Assembly: GCA_028871595.1 (NCBI GenBank)
Contig: JAGWMT010000093.1
Span: 1 to 10,654 of the forward strand
Direction: 5' to 3'
From: Elusimicrobiota bacterium
Lineage (GTDB): Bacteria > Elusimicrobiota > Elusimicrobia > UBA1565 > UBA9628
DNA length: 10,654 nucleotides
Part shown: piece by piece, positions 1 through 8,058 of the stretch
Numbering within the stretch: the first letter of the stretch is position 1
Layout: each line of letters opens with the position of its first letter
Program-made: the position numbers and the translations under genes
Notes under the pieces: model-generated
Seen by the model: only the letters and a program-made list of their open reading frames with translations
Told to the model about the DNA's origin: nothing
Database searches by the model: none

Positions 1-1319
1 TTGCGGAAGATGGAGGCGATGCGCGCGTGCACGTACTGGACGTAGAAGACCGGGTTCTCGCTGGATTTCTTCTTGGCCAGCTCCAGGTCGAAGTTCAGGT
101 GGCTGTCCGGGGTGCGCAGCGCGAAGAAGAAGCGGCAGGCGTCCTTGCCCACTTCATCAAGAATTTCACGAAGTGATATGAAGGTCCCCGCGCGTTTGGA
201 CATCTTCACCGACTCCGTTCCGCGGAACAGGTGGATCAACTGGTGGACGATGGCATGGTAGCAGTCGGGGTCCTTGCCCAGCGCGGCGATGGCGGCCTTC
301 ATGCGCGGCACGTATCCGTGATGGTCCGCGCCGAAGATGTCGATCAGCCGGTCGTAGCCGCGGTCGTACTTATCTTTGTGGTAAGCGATGTCGGGCAAGA
401 AATACGTCGGTTTCCCGGTGCTTTTGACGAGGACTCGATCCTTGTCGTCGGTCGAGCCTTCGGCGTTCAAGGTTCCCAGCCACACGGCATTATCTTTTTC
501 GAACACCATGCCGCGGCCCTTGAGGAACGCCAAGGTCTTCTCCACCGCGCCCGAGGCGAACAGCTCGCTTTCCAGGTACCAGCGGTCGAAGGTCACGTCG
601 AACACCTTCATGTCGTCCTTGTGGGAGGCCAGCAGCGCGTCCATCGCGTAGCGGCCCCACTTCGCGGCATCCCACGACGATTTCTCCGCCGGCGCGGCCG
701 CGGCGAGATCGATCAAGTAGTCGCCTTGGTAGCCCTTCTCCGGAACTTGCGCGTCTTCGCCCTTCGATTGCTTGTAGCGCGCCAGGATGGACTCGCCCAG
801 CAAAATGACCCGGTCGCCGCCGTCGTTGACGTAGGATTCCGCGGCGACCGTGCGTCCCAGGCGCCGCATGATGCGCACCAAAGAGTCGCCCAAGGTGGCG
901 CCGCGGCCGCTCGCCATGTGCAGCGGCCCCGTCGGGTTCGCGGACATGAACTCGATCAAGGTCTTGGCCTTGGTGCCGTTCTCCTCGTGCCCGTACGTCT
1001 TCGGGCTCAAGGTGATCGCCTTCAGGTTCGCGACCAAGGCGGAGTTGCGCACGACGATGTTGACGAAGCCCGGCGGCGACGCCTCGGCGGCCTCGATCTC
1101 GGGGATTTCGGACAGAACGGCGGCGAGCGACTTCGCCAGCTCCAAGGGATTTCTTTTCGCGGCCTTCGCCATGGCCAGCGGCCACGGCAGCGAAAAGTCG
1201 GCCTTCACGTGCGGCGGGGCCGGGGCGATGGGCAGGGCGTCGGGCAAGGCCAGTCCCTGGGCTTGCGCCCAGGGCCCGGCCTTGAGCACGAGGGCGCTTC
1301 TGAGGCGGGCGATGATCAT
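1..1319 (-). CDS. argS: Arginyl-tRNA synthetase (3' end cut by the window edge)
   Basis: Class I aminoacyl-tRNA synthetase that charges tRNA-Arg with arginine in the cytosol. I translated the minus strand from the ATG at 1319-1317: 439 codons are visible and no stop is reached, so roughly the last 100-150 residues, including most of the DALR anticodon-binding domain, lie left of position 1. Seen: an N-terminal Add-1-like region (about residues 1-100), the segment SANPTGPLH (126-134) that carries the family's nucleotide-binding signature, a GADHHGYVPR block (330-339) and a KMSKR loop (372-376) followed by AGTFISLREIL. These last three are typical of ArgRS. The HIGH position reads HMAS (134-137), losing the second histidine. 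The start overlaps the pilT1 stop by 4 bp (ATGA), with no Shine-Dalgarno, which suggests coupled translation. It is the last visible gene of the operon. Function is confident; the variant signature is the odd part. Confidence 0.95.
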   Translation of the reverse strand, partial: MIIARLRSALVLKAGPWAQAQGLALPDALPIAPAPPHVKADFSLPWPLAMAKAAKRNPLELAKSLAAVLSEIPEIEAAEASPPGFVNIVVRNSALVANLKAITLSPKTYGHEENGTKAKTLIEFMSANPTGPLHMASGRGATLGDSLVRIMRRLGRTVAAESYVNDGGDRVILLGESILARYKQSKGEDAQVPEKGYQGDYLIDLAAAAPAEKSSWDAAKWGRYAMDALLASHKDDMKVFDVTFDRWYLESELFASGAVEKTLAFLKGRGMVFEKDNAVWLGTLNAEGSTDDKDRVLVKSTGKPTYFLPDIAYHKDKYDRGYDRLIDIFGADHHGYVPRMKAAIAALGKDPDCYHAIVHQLIHLFRGTESVKMSKRAGTFISLREILDEVGKDACRFFFALRTPDSHLNFDLELAKKKSSENPVFYVQYVHARIASIFR

Positions 1320-2395
1320 GACTGCGGAGGCACGGCGGCCAACCCGGCCAGCGCGCGGACGGTGCCCGGGTCGTGGGCCAGGCCGCAGGCCTCGTCGGGC
1401 TCGACCATTCCCTGCTTGATCAGGAACGCCAGGTACTGATCCATGGAGATCATGCCGTGCTTGGCGCCGGCCTCCATGGCGTTGTAGATCTGGTGGGTCT
1501 TGCCCTCGCGGATCAGGCTGCCGACGGCGGTGGTCACGCGCAGGTACTCGCGCGCGCACACGCGCCCGCCGCCCTTGCGCGGCAGCAGCTGCTGGCAGAC
1601 GACGGCCTGAAGCACCGAGGAGACCTGCAGGCGGATCTGCGCCTGCTGGACCGCGGGGAACACGTCGATGATGCGGTCGATGGTGGACGGGGCGTCCTGC
1701 GTGTGCAACGTCCCGAAGCACAGGTGGCCCGTCTCGGCGGCGGTCAGCGCCAGCTGGATGGTTTCCAGATCCCGCATCTCGCCGATGAGGATCACGTCCG
1801 GATCCTGGCGCATGGCGTGGCGCAGCGCGTCGGCGAAAGACTTGGTGCTGCTGCCCACCTCGCGCTGGATGATGACCGAGCTCTTGTCCTCGTAGACGTA
1901 CTCGATGGGGTCCTCGATGGTGAGGACCGTCTTCTGGCTTTTCTGGTTGATCTGCTCGATCAGGCAGGCCAAGGTGGTGGACTTGCCCGAGCCGGTGGGG
2001 CCCGTGACCAGCACCAGGCCGCGCGGCAGGTCGATGAGGTTGGCGATGGCCGGCATCAGGCCGATCTCCTGCGGCGTGGGGATCTTCGACGAGATGGCGC
2101 GGAAGACCGCGCCGGCCCCGTTCTTCTGGCGGAAGGCGTTGAGGCGGAAGCGCGCCGCGCCCGGCACCGTCACGGAGCCGTCCAGCTCCCAGTTCTCCTC
2201 GAAGCGTGCGCGCTGGGCGTCCGAGAGCACGGAGTAGATCATGCGCTCGCATTCCTCGGCGGTGATCGCCGCGGCGCCGTTCATGGGGTGCATGACGCCG
2301 TTTAGGCGCGCCATCGGCGGCTTGCCGACGACCAGGTGCAGGTCGCTGGCGCCGGCCGTCACGATGGCCTTGAGGACCTCGGTCAGTTCTGCCAC
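1316..2395 (-). CDS. pilT: PilT family type IV pilus retraction ATPase, paralogue 1
   Basis: Hexameric cytoplasmic ATPase that drives type IV pilus disassembly (twitching, DNA uptake, surface sensing). The product is 359 aa, within the usual PilT length. Seen: N-terminal PAS-like domain opening with ASDLHLVVGKPP (16-27), Walker A GPTGSGKST (132-140), Asp box TIEDPIEY (159-166), Walker B VILIGEMRD (201-209), His box GHLCFGTLHT (223-232), and a C-terminal LIREGKTHQIY (294-304) matching the AIRNLIRE motif that separates PilT from PilB/GspE. That motif begins AVGS here, a divergence from AIRN. The start codon is GTG (2395-2393), chosen because a strong GAAGGAG lies 5 nt upstream inside rsfS. The gene overlaps rsfS by 13 bp and argS by 4 bp. 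It is similar throughout to the PilT at 3619-4704, so the two are paralogues. PilU is an alternative identity for one of the pair. Confidence 0.95.
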   Translation of the reverse strand: MAELTEVLKAIVTAGASDLHLVVGKPPMARLNGVMHPMNGAAAITAEECERMIYSVLSDAQRARFEENWELDGSVTVPGAARFRLNAFRQKNGAGAVFRAISSKIPTPQEIGLMPAIANLIDLPRGLVLVTGPTGSGKSTTLACLIEQINQKSQKTVLTIEDPIEYVYEDKSSVIIQREVGSSTKSFADALRHAMRQDPDVILIGEMRDLETIQLALTAAETGHLCFGTLHTQDAPSTIDRIIDVFPAVQQAQIRLQVSSVLQAVVCQQLLPRKGGGRVCAREYLRVTTAVGSLIREGKTHQIYNAMEAGAKHGMISMDQYLAFLIKQGMVEPDEACGLAHDPGTVRALAGLAAVPPQS

Positions 2396-2733
2396 GCGAT
2401 CTCCTTCGCGCCGTCGTGGAGCCGGTCCAGCGCGTACAGCTCGCGCGCCTCCGCGCTCATCAGGTGGACCATGACTCCCCCGAAGTCGAGCACGCGCCAG
2501 GCGTCGGTCTGCGGCCGGGAGCGGTGATGGACGCGCAGCCCGGACTCCTCCAGCGCCTCGACGATCTTCTGCTCCAGCGCCTCGATGTGGGGCCGAGACA
2601 GCGCGGTGACGACGACCAGGTAGTCCACGACGTTGCTCGTCTTGCGGACGTCGAGGACCTGGATCTGTTCGGCTTTCCGCTCGTCGGCCACGCGGGCGAC
2701 GGCGACGGCGACGGATTTAAATGCTCGGGCCAT
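2383..2733 (-). CDS. rsfS: Ribosomal silencing factor RsfS (YbeB/Iojap family)
   Basis: Binds ribosomal protein uL14 on the 50S subunit and blocks 30S joining, lowering translation under starvation. The product is 116 aa, normal for the family. Seen: the N-terminal helix region, NVVDYLVVVTALSRPHIEAL (34-53) matching the family's DYFVI.SG.S..H..A block, and WRVLDFGGVMVHLM (79-92), the W.V.D.G.V.VH signature, followed by an R-E-L-YALDRL tail. The ATG at 2733 has a weak GAGG 10 nt upstream. Its 5' end overlaps the cNMP-GAF gene by 17 bp and its 3' end overlaps pilT1 by 13 bp. rsfS commonly lies directly beside nadD and yqeK; here the LytR_C, pilT2 and cNMP-GAF genes separate them. The start codes for an alternating Val-Ala run encoded by three GGCGAC hexamer copies (2695-2712 on the plus strand). 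Confidence 0.93.
   Translation of the reverse strand: MARAFKSVAVAVARVADERKAEQIQVLDVRKTSNVVDYLVVVTALSRPHIEALEQKIVEALEESGLRVHHRSRPQTDAWRVLDFGGVMVHLMSAEARELYALDRLHDGAKEIAWQN
2401..2407 (-). promoter_or_regulatory. Ribosome binding site of pilT paralogue 1
   Basis: GAAGGAG on the minus strand, 5 nt before the GTG start at 2395. It lies within the last codons of rsfS (Lys-Glu), so the pilT site is embedded in the upstream coding sequence. It decides the choice of the GTG start. Confidence 0.75.
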
Positions 2734-3616
2734 GGGTTCGGGACCTCAGGCGCTCTCGGAGCGCTTCGTCTGTGCGGAATTCGATGTTTTCAAGCGCGGA
2801 GGTGAGAAGTCTCGCCACCGCGCCCAAAGTGCGGGCCGCCTCGGCGCGCGAGGAGTCGTCCAGTTCGGCGTCCGCGCGAAAGCGCAGGCAGGCGAGCAGG
2901 CGCTTCGGGGCGCGCAGCACCAGAAGCAAGGTCCGGCCGTCCGTCCACGACGCCTCGGCCGCGGCCGTCGGGGCCGGTTCGGGCGCGTCGGAGCCGATCG
3001 CGGCGCCGTGGCGCGCGGCCAGGTCCATCTCGTTCTCGAAGGGATTGAAGACGCGGGCCTCCGCCGACCAGGCGCCCTGCAAGTGGGGCGTCACGCGCTG
3101 CAGGGCGTGGGTGAGCAGGAGGGTGGGCGTGGCCTGCGGCGTGAGCAGCAGCTGCGACAGGTCGTAGAGCAGGGCGACCTCGTCGGAGGTGCGGCGCAGG
3201 CGGCCGGATTGGACCTCGGCCAGGCCGGCGAAGAAGCGGGAGGCCAGCGCGGGATCGGCGTCCAGCCAGGCCGTCAACGCGGCGCTCTTGAGGCCCACGA
3301 GCTCCACGCGGCCGACGGCGTAAACGCTGGCCGAGCGCACTCCGCCGCGCAGGAGCTCCATCTCGCCCAGGCAGTCGCCGGGGCCCAGGAAGGCCAGGTC
3401 CTTCTCGCCGCCTTCCCCCAAACGCTTGGCCACGCGCGCCCGGCCGGAGACGACGTAGTAGAGGCCGTCGCTTTTCGCGCCTTCCACGATGAACGCCTTT
3501 CCGTCCTCCACCGTCAGCGGCTCGAGCAATTCGCCGAGCGAGCGCAGACGCTCCTCCGGCAGCTGGGCGAACAGCTGCAGGGAGCGCAGGAGGCGGACGC
3601 GTTCGGTCGAATCCAT
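2717..3616 (-). CDS. Cyclic-nucleotide-binding domain protein with C-terminal GAF-like domain
   Basis: Probable cytosolic sensor; no helix-turn-helix is visible, so it is not a typical Crp/Fnr transcription factor. The product is 299 aa. Residues about 5-125 form a cNMP-binding beta roll: LFAQLPEERL start, then a phosphate-binding cassette GEMELLRGGVRSASV (84-98). Glu85 and Arg94 sit nine residues apart, as the ribose- and phosphate-binding pair does in PKA-R type domains, so ligand binding looks preserved; RSA resembles cAMP binders. Residues about 145-285 look like a GAF domain (LLYDLSQLLL start, ending in a helix ALENIEFRTDEALRERLR). This is an inference from pattern and length. The gene begins 2 bp after the pilT2 stop, with no Shine-Dalgarno, and its end overlaps rsfS by 17 bp. 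Position between two pilT genes suggests second-messenger control of pilus retraction; the ligand is unknown. Confidence 0.82.
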   Translation of the reverse strand: MDSTERVRLLRSLQLFAQLPEERLRSLGELLEPLTVEDGKAFIVEGAKSDGLYYVVSGRARVAKRLGEGGEKDLAFLGPGDCLGEMELLRGGVRSASVYAVGRVELVGLKSAALTAWLDADPALASRFFAGLAEVQSGRLRRTSDEVALLYDLSQLLLTPQATPTLLLTHALQRVTPHLQGAWSAEARVFNPFENEMDLAARHGAAIGSDAPEPAPTAAAEASWTDGRTLLLVLRAPKRLLACLRFRADAELDDSSRAEAARTLGAVARLLTSALENIEFRTDEALRERLRSRTHGPSI

Positions 3617-3618
3617 CG

Positions 3619-4704
<1,086 letters not shown>

Positions 4705-4711
4705 GAGGCTT

Positions 4712-4717
4712 CTCCTT
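4712..4717 (-). promoter_or_regulatory. Ribosome binding site of pilT paralogue 2
   Basis: AAGGAG on the minus strand, 7 nt before the ATG at 4704, in the 16-nt gap after the LytR_C stop codon. It is one of the two strong Shine-Dalgarno sequences in this operon; both precede pilT genes. Confidence 0.75.
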
Positions 4718-4720
4718 GGT

Positions 4721-5692
4721 TCACGGCTCCCGGCCTTCGCCGGTCCCGAATTGCCCGGCGCAGTCGCCGCCGATCTCGACGGTCACGTCCACCACCCGAG
4801 ACGGATCCACGCGGGTGAGCGCGCGGGCCGTCGGACAGTCCAGCGCGTCGAGGGCTTTCGCGGCGCGCCGGAAGTCGCCGACGCGGTCGAACACCAAAGT
4901 GCGCGCGCGCGGCCGCGCCGTGCCGGTCGTCAGCACGTCGACGGCCCTCAATCTGAGCATTTTTGCGGCACGGGTGGCGAGGCCGGGAACGCCGGAGGCG
5001 TTGAGCACCTCCACCGTGGTCTCATGGGGGTCTTCCGGCGGGGCGTCCGTGGCCAGGACGCGGCCCAACAGTTCCGGGGCCTGGCCTTCGTCCGGGAGCC
5101 GCGCGGGCTGCAGGGCGGCGATGGGGATCTTGCGCAGTTCCAGGGCGAACAGAATCGGGTCGAAGGCGGACCGGTCGCCGTCGCGGGCGGCGCGCCATGC
5201 GCGGCGGGCGAGAGCCAGCCAGGCGCGCGGGCTGCGGCTCTGGGCCTTCAGCGCCAGAGCCGCGGCGACGGAGGGCTCGTCGCCCCCGGCCGCGGCGGAG
5301 ACGTCCACCTTCAGCCGGGCCGAGACCTCGGGGATCGGCTCCGGAGACAATTCGCGCAGGCGCGCCTCGGCCAGGTCCTCGGCCGCGCGGGCGGCGTCGT
5401 CGGGCGCGCCGGACGCCTTGAGCGCGTCCGCGTACGCCCGCTCCAGCGTGCGGCGCCGGTCGAGCTTCAGGTCTTCCGGCACGTGCAGGACGGAAAGGCG
5501 TCGCGCCGCCGGATCGTACACCGCGAGATCGAAGGAGGGGGGGGGGCTCCCGCCGGCCTGCCGCGCCTCGACCCACGCCAGCCACGGCCGCCCGTCGCGG
5601 ACGCGCCCGGCCAGGACCGAGCGGGACTGGACCCAGGACGCGCCCAACGCGGCGGCCAAGAGGGCCGCGGCCAGGGCCCGTTCGACGTTCAC
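4721..5692 (-). CDS. LytR_C domain envelope protein, possibly a degenerate LCP protein
   Basis: Probably membrane-anchored with an extracytoplasmic body. I chose the GTG start at 5692, which overlaps the upstream stop by 4 bp (GTGA) and puts a hydrophobic Ala/Leu segment (residues 6-19) at the very N-terminus, giving 323 aa. An in-frame ATG at 5740 would add 16 residues and overlap nadD-yqeK by 52 bp. Residues about 225-308 match LytR_C: VEVLNASGVPGLATRAAKML, then a VDVLTTGTA stretch and a RTLVFDR strand. Residues 55-115 (DLAVYDPAARRLSVLHVPED and after) faintly resemble an LCP catalytic core, but the expected PRD reads PED and I see no later arginine motif, so phosphotransfer is unlikely. The middle is Ala/Arg-rich and unrecognised. 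A run of ten C residues (plus-strand G at 5537-5546) encodes Ser-Pro-Pro-Pro-Ser. LCP/LytR_C genes often sit by nadD-yqeK-rsfS. The LytR_C call is firm; the LCP relation is tentative. Confidence 0.8.
   Translation of the reverse strand: MNVERALAAALLAAALGASWVQSRSVLAGRVRDGRPWLAWVEARQAGGSPPPSFDLAVYDPAARRLSVLHVPEDLKLDRRRTLERAYADALKASGAPDDAARAAEDLAEARLRELSPEPIPEVSARLKVDVSAAAGGDEPSVAAALALKAQSRSPRAWLALARRAWRAARDGDRSAFDPILFALELRKIPIAALQPARLPDEGQAPELLGRVLATDAPPEDPHETTVEVLNASGVPGLATRAAKMLRLRAVDVLTTGTARPRARTLVFDRVGDFRRAAKALDALDCPTARALTRVDPSRVVDVTVEIGGDCAGQFGTGEGREP
5537..5546 (-). repeat. Homopolymer tract of ten C (G10 on the plus strand)
   Basis: Uninterrupted G10 on the plus strand, hence C10 in the coding strand of the LytR_C gene, between its membrane anchor and its domains. 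A one-base slip would shift the frame before the LytR_C domain. In the given sequence the gene is in frame through the tract. Confidence 0.9.
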
Positions 5693-6825
5693 CGCGCGGC
5701 GAGGGAATTCCACAGTTCGAGGGTGAGAGGGTGCAGCCACGCGCCGCGCTCGAGCGCGTGCGCCAGTTTGTCGGTCAGGCAGCGGCGGAAAGCGGCGTCC
5801 AGGTCGTCGAAGGCCAGCGCGCGGGTCTTCTCCACGCCGGCATGCGTCCTGTCGGCGGAGCAGGCATCCGCCGCATAAACGACTTTGTCCAACACGGTCA
5901 TCGTCTTGTCGCCGAGGGTATGACGCCGTATGGCCGACAGGACCGCGCCGTCATTCACATTGAATTCTTTCTTCGCCAGGTCTTCGGAGATATTCGCGTG
6001 CAGCAGCATGGGCGCCAGCGCGGCGGTTTTCTCGCGTTGGGGTATATTCAAACGGTTCTTGCGGGCATAATCGGCCATCAGCGGCGGCGAAAATCGCTTC
6101 CCGGCGTCGTGCAGGATCCCGGCCAGACGCGCCTTCGACGGGTCCTGCCCGTGCCGTCGCGCCAGGGCGTCGGCGAGCATCGCGACGTTCAGCGTGTGTT
6201 CATATCGTCCCGGCTTGAGGGTGTGCCGCAACCGGCGCAGGATTCCGCGTCCGTACGACCCGCGCTGCTCGATTCGTTCCATCACTTCCGGAAACAGGTG
6301 TTCCGAGCAGTCCTGTCCCAAGGACAACGCGGCGCGTAGTTCCGTGGACGATATGTCGGGAAACCGCCCCGACAGCCGGTGAAAGAACGCCGGGGGCGCG
6401 TCCGTGGCCCCCGGCCTTGATCCGTACCACCACGTCGCCAAGGACTTCAATCGCGCCGGATCCTTCCATTTCGGAAAGGACGCGGCGGCGTCCTGCCCGC
6501 AAACGAAATGAAGCTCGTCGTCCGGTCCCAGCGCTTTGAGCCGCGACAACGTCTCCACGGTAAACACCTTTCGCCCTTCCCGGCACTCGGACAGATCCAA
6601 GCGCGCGATCTTGCGCCACCGGGCGGGCAGGCGCTGGACCACGCCGTCGCGCGCCATCTCGGCGCGCTCCATGGTCGTCGCCGTCGGCGCGCCCTTGAGG
6701 GGCGCCTGGTGGGCGGGAACCACGAGGATGCGGTCCGGCCGCACGCGCCGGGCGGCGGCCGCCAGCAGCGCGGCGTGGCCGCGGTGAGGGGGATCGAAGC
6801 TGCCGCCGAAGACGAGGGTGCGCAT
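5689..6825 (-). CDS. nadD: NadD-YqeK fusion: nicotinate-nucleotide adenylyltransferase + HD-domain Ap4A hydrolase
   Basis: Bifunctional 378-aa protein. Residues 1-192 are NadD, which adenylates nicotinate mononucleotide to deamido-NAD in NAD biosynthesis: GGSFDPPHRGH (7-17) with the HxGH nucleotide-binding motif, a CGQD block (109-112) and DISSTELR (157-164). Residues about 195-378 are YqeK, an HD-superfamily symmetric diadenosine tetraphosphatase: RYEHTLNVA (207-215), ILHDAGK (237-243) holding the HD pair, LLHANIS (274-280), IRRHTLGDKTMTVLDKVVYAAD (split: H302, D313, D320) and a C-terminal HPLTLELWN. All HD-type metal ligands appear present. NadD and YqeK are adjacent genes in many bacteria and fused in some. 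This is the first gene of the leftward operon. No Shine-Dalgarno is seen; a TAGAAT hexamer lies 9 nt upstream of the ATG, so the mRNA leader may be almost absent. The stop overlaps the next start (GTGA). Confidence 0.95.
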   Translation of the reverse strand: MRTLVFGGSFDPPHRGHAALLAAAARRVRPDRILVVPAHQAPLKGAPTATTMERAEMARDGVVQRLPARWRKIARLDLSECREGRKVFTVETLSRLKALGPDDELHFVCGQDAAASFPKWKDPARLKSLATWWYGSRPGATDAPPAFFHRLSGRFPDISSTELRAALSLGQDCSEHLFPEVMERIEQRGSYGRGILRRLRHTLKPGRYEHTLNVAMLADALARRHGQDPSKARLAGILHDAGKRFSPPLMADYARKNRLNIPQREKTAALAPMLLHANISEDLAKKEFNVNDGAVLSAIRRHTLGDKTMTVLDKVVYAADACSADRTHAGVEKTRALAFDDLDAAFRRCLTDKLAHALERGAWLHPLTLELWNSLAAR

Positions 6826-6834
6826 GACGGCGAC

Positions 6835-6840
6835 ATTCTA
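6835..6840 (-). promoter_or_regulatory. Putative -10 element of the nadD-yqeK operon
   Basis: TAGAAT on the minus strand (in context GCTAGAAT), five of six matches to TATAAT. A start about 7 nt downstream would be near 6828, three bases before the ATG at 6825. The -35 region at proper spacing (6858-6863) matches consensus poorly. The same GCTAGAAT octamer occurs before dus. Confidence 0.45.
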
Positions 6841-6859
6841 GCGCATTGAGAGCGGTTCC

Positions 6860-6888
6860 TTGACGGGGGGCCGCAAAAACGGGATGAT
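6860..6888 (+). promoter_or_regulatory. Putative promoter of the DUF1015-glycosyltransferase pair
   Basis: TTGACG (6860-6865), five of six matches to the -35 consensus, then an exact 17-nt spacer and GATGAT (6883-6888), four of six matches to TATAAT. The predicted start is at or next to 6895, the A of the ATG, giving a leaderless mRNA. Its -35 overlaps the -35 position of the divergent operon promoter. Confidence 0.45.
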
Positions 6889-6894
6889 GGCTCC

Positions 6895-8058
6895 ATGGCC
6901 GAAGTGAAACCCTTTCGCGGCGTGCGCTACGCGACCGCCTCTCTCGACGAGACGCTCTGTCCGCCGTACGACGTCATCGGCCCCGAACTGGCCAAGACCT
7001 TGCGCGCGCGCAAGCGCAACGCCGTGTTCCTGGAGCTGCCGCAGGGCGAGGGCGCGGCGCGCTACGCCCGCGCGAAGGGCGTGTGGAAGAAATGGACCCA
7101 CGACGGGACCTTGGCGCGCGACGAGCGCCCCGCGTTCTACGTGATCGAGGAAACCTACGCGCACGACGGCCGGGCGCGCGTGCGCCGCGGCTTCCTGGCC
7201 GCCCTGGGCGCCACGCCGAAAGCCGCGCGCGCCATCATCCCGCACGAGCGCACGCTCTCCAAGCCGAAAGCCGACCGCCTGCGCATGCTCAACGCGCTGC
7301 GCGTCAACGTCAGCCCCATCTTCGGCGTGTTCGCCGACCCGACGGGCGCGGCGCGTCAGGCGCTGGCCGCGGCGGCGAAGGCCAAGCCCGTCGCGCGCGG
7401 AAAATCCCACGCCGGCGTGGGCTACCGCGTGTGGCGCGCCGACGAGCCGAAGCTGGTGGAGGCCCTGCGCCGCGCGCTGGCGCCGCGCTCCATCCTGATC
7501 GCCGACGGGCATCACCGCTATTCCGTCAGCCGGGACCATCACAAGGCCACGAAGCTCCCCGGCTCTGAGGCGGTGCTGACGTATCTGGTGCCCGACGAGG
7601 ACAAGGGGCTGGTCGTCCTGCCGACGCACCGGATCGCGGCCAAGAGCTTGATGGCCCGCGCCGAATCCTTGGCGACGTTGAAGAAGTACGGGTCGCTCGC
7701 CGCCCTGGAAAAAGCCCTCGCGGCCGCGAATAATCCCTACGCGTTCGGCCTGATCGAGCACGGCTTTTGGCTGGGCGTTCCTAAGTCCGCGAACGGCTGC
7801 CGCAGCGGTCTGGCGGTCGAGTGGCTGGGGTCCCAGCTTTTTGCCGGAACCGCCCCGGATGAGCTGAGCTACACGCCCGACGCGGCGACGGCCGTCAAGA
7901 AGGCGAAGGCCGTCGGCGGCTCTGCCGTTCTGGTCAAGCCGTTCACCGTGGCGCAGGTGCGCCGCGCGGCGAAGGCCGTGGGCCTGCTGCCCCAGAAATC
8001 CACCTATTTCTATCCGAAGATCGCCACGGGCCTGGCGTTTCGGCCGCTGGCTCCATGA
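6895..8058 (+). CDS. DUF1015 (COG4198) family protein of unknown function
   Basis: 387 aa, normal for this widespread family, probably cytosolic (no signal peptide or membrane segment). Seen: N-terminal KPFRGVRYA (5-13) and CPPYDVIGP (22-30), RGFLAALGA (98-106), IIPHERTLSKPKADRL (114-129), the hallmark IADGHHRYS (202-210), and the C-terminal signature LPQKSTYFYPKIATGL (365-380). These blocks in this order identify DUF1015. The clustered HHR and the invariant KSTYFYPK suggest an enzyme with a nucleotide- or phosphate-type active site, but no reaction is assigned and I do not propose one. It is the first gene of a short rightward operon, divergent from nadD-yqeK, and overlaps the glycosyltransferase start by 4 bp (ATGA). 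No Shine-Dalgarno precedes the ATG. Codon choice is strongly GC-biased like its neighbours. Confidence 0.92.
   Translation: MAEVKPFRGVRYATASLDETLCPPYDVIGPELAKTLRARKRNAVFLELPQGEGAARYARAKGVWKKWTHDGTLARDERPAFYVIEETYAHDGRARVRRGFLAALGATPKAARAIIPHERTLSKPKADRLRMLNALRVNVSPIFGVFADPTGAARQALAAAAKAKPVARGKSHAGVGYRVWRADEPKLVEALRRALAPRSILIADGHHRYSVSRDHHKATKLPGSEAVLTYLVPDEDKGLVVLPTHRIAAKSLMARAESLATLKKYGSLAALEKALAAANNPYAFGLIEHGFWLGVPKSANGCRSGLAVEWLGSQLFAGTAPDELSYTPDAATAVKKAKAVGGSAVLVKPFTVAQVRRAAKAVGLLPQKSTYFYPKIATGLAFRPLAP

Noticed and set aside
231..1439. Long open frame (402 codons) on the plus strand
   Set aside because: It lies opposite argS and pilT1, has low-complexity Arg/Gly/Val-rich translation and matches no family. 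It is an antisense shadow typical of high-GC coding DNA.
2695..2712. Three GGCGAC hexamer copies as a variable tandem repeat
   Set aside because: Only three copies, in frame, encoding Val-Ala pairs of the RsfS N-terminus; this is expected from GC-rich codon choice.
5689..6825. Two separate genes, nadD and yqeK, joined by a sequencing error
   Set aside because: The frame is continuous, the junction (about residue 192) is a natural linker without internal start signals, and both halves are full length, so a true fusion is the simpler reading.
6838..7761. 307-codon minus-strand frame opposite DUF1015
   Set aside because: DUF1015 signatures are clear on the plus strand; the opposite frame is a shadow.
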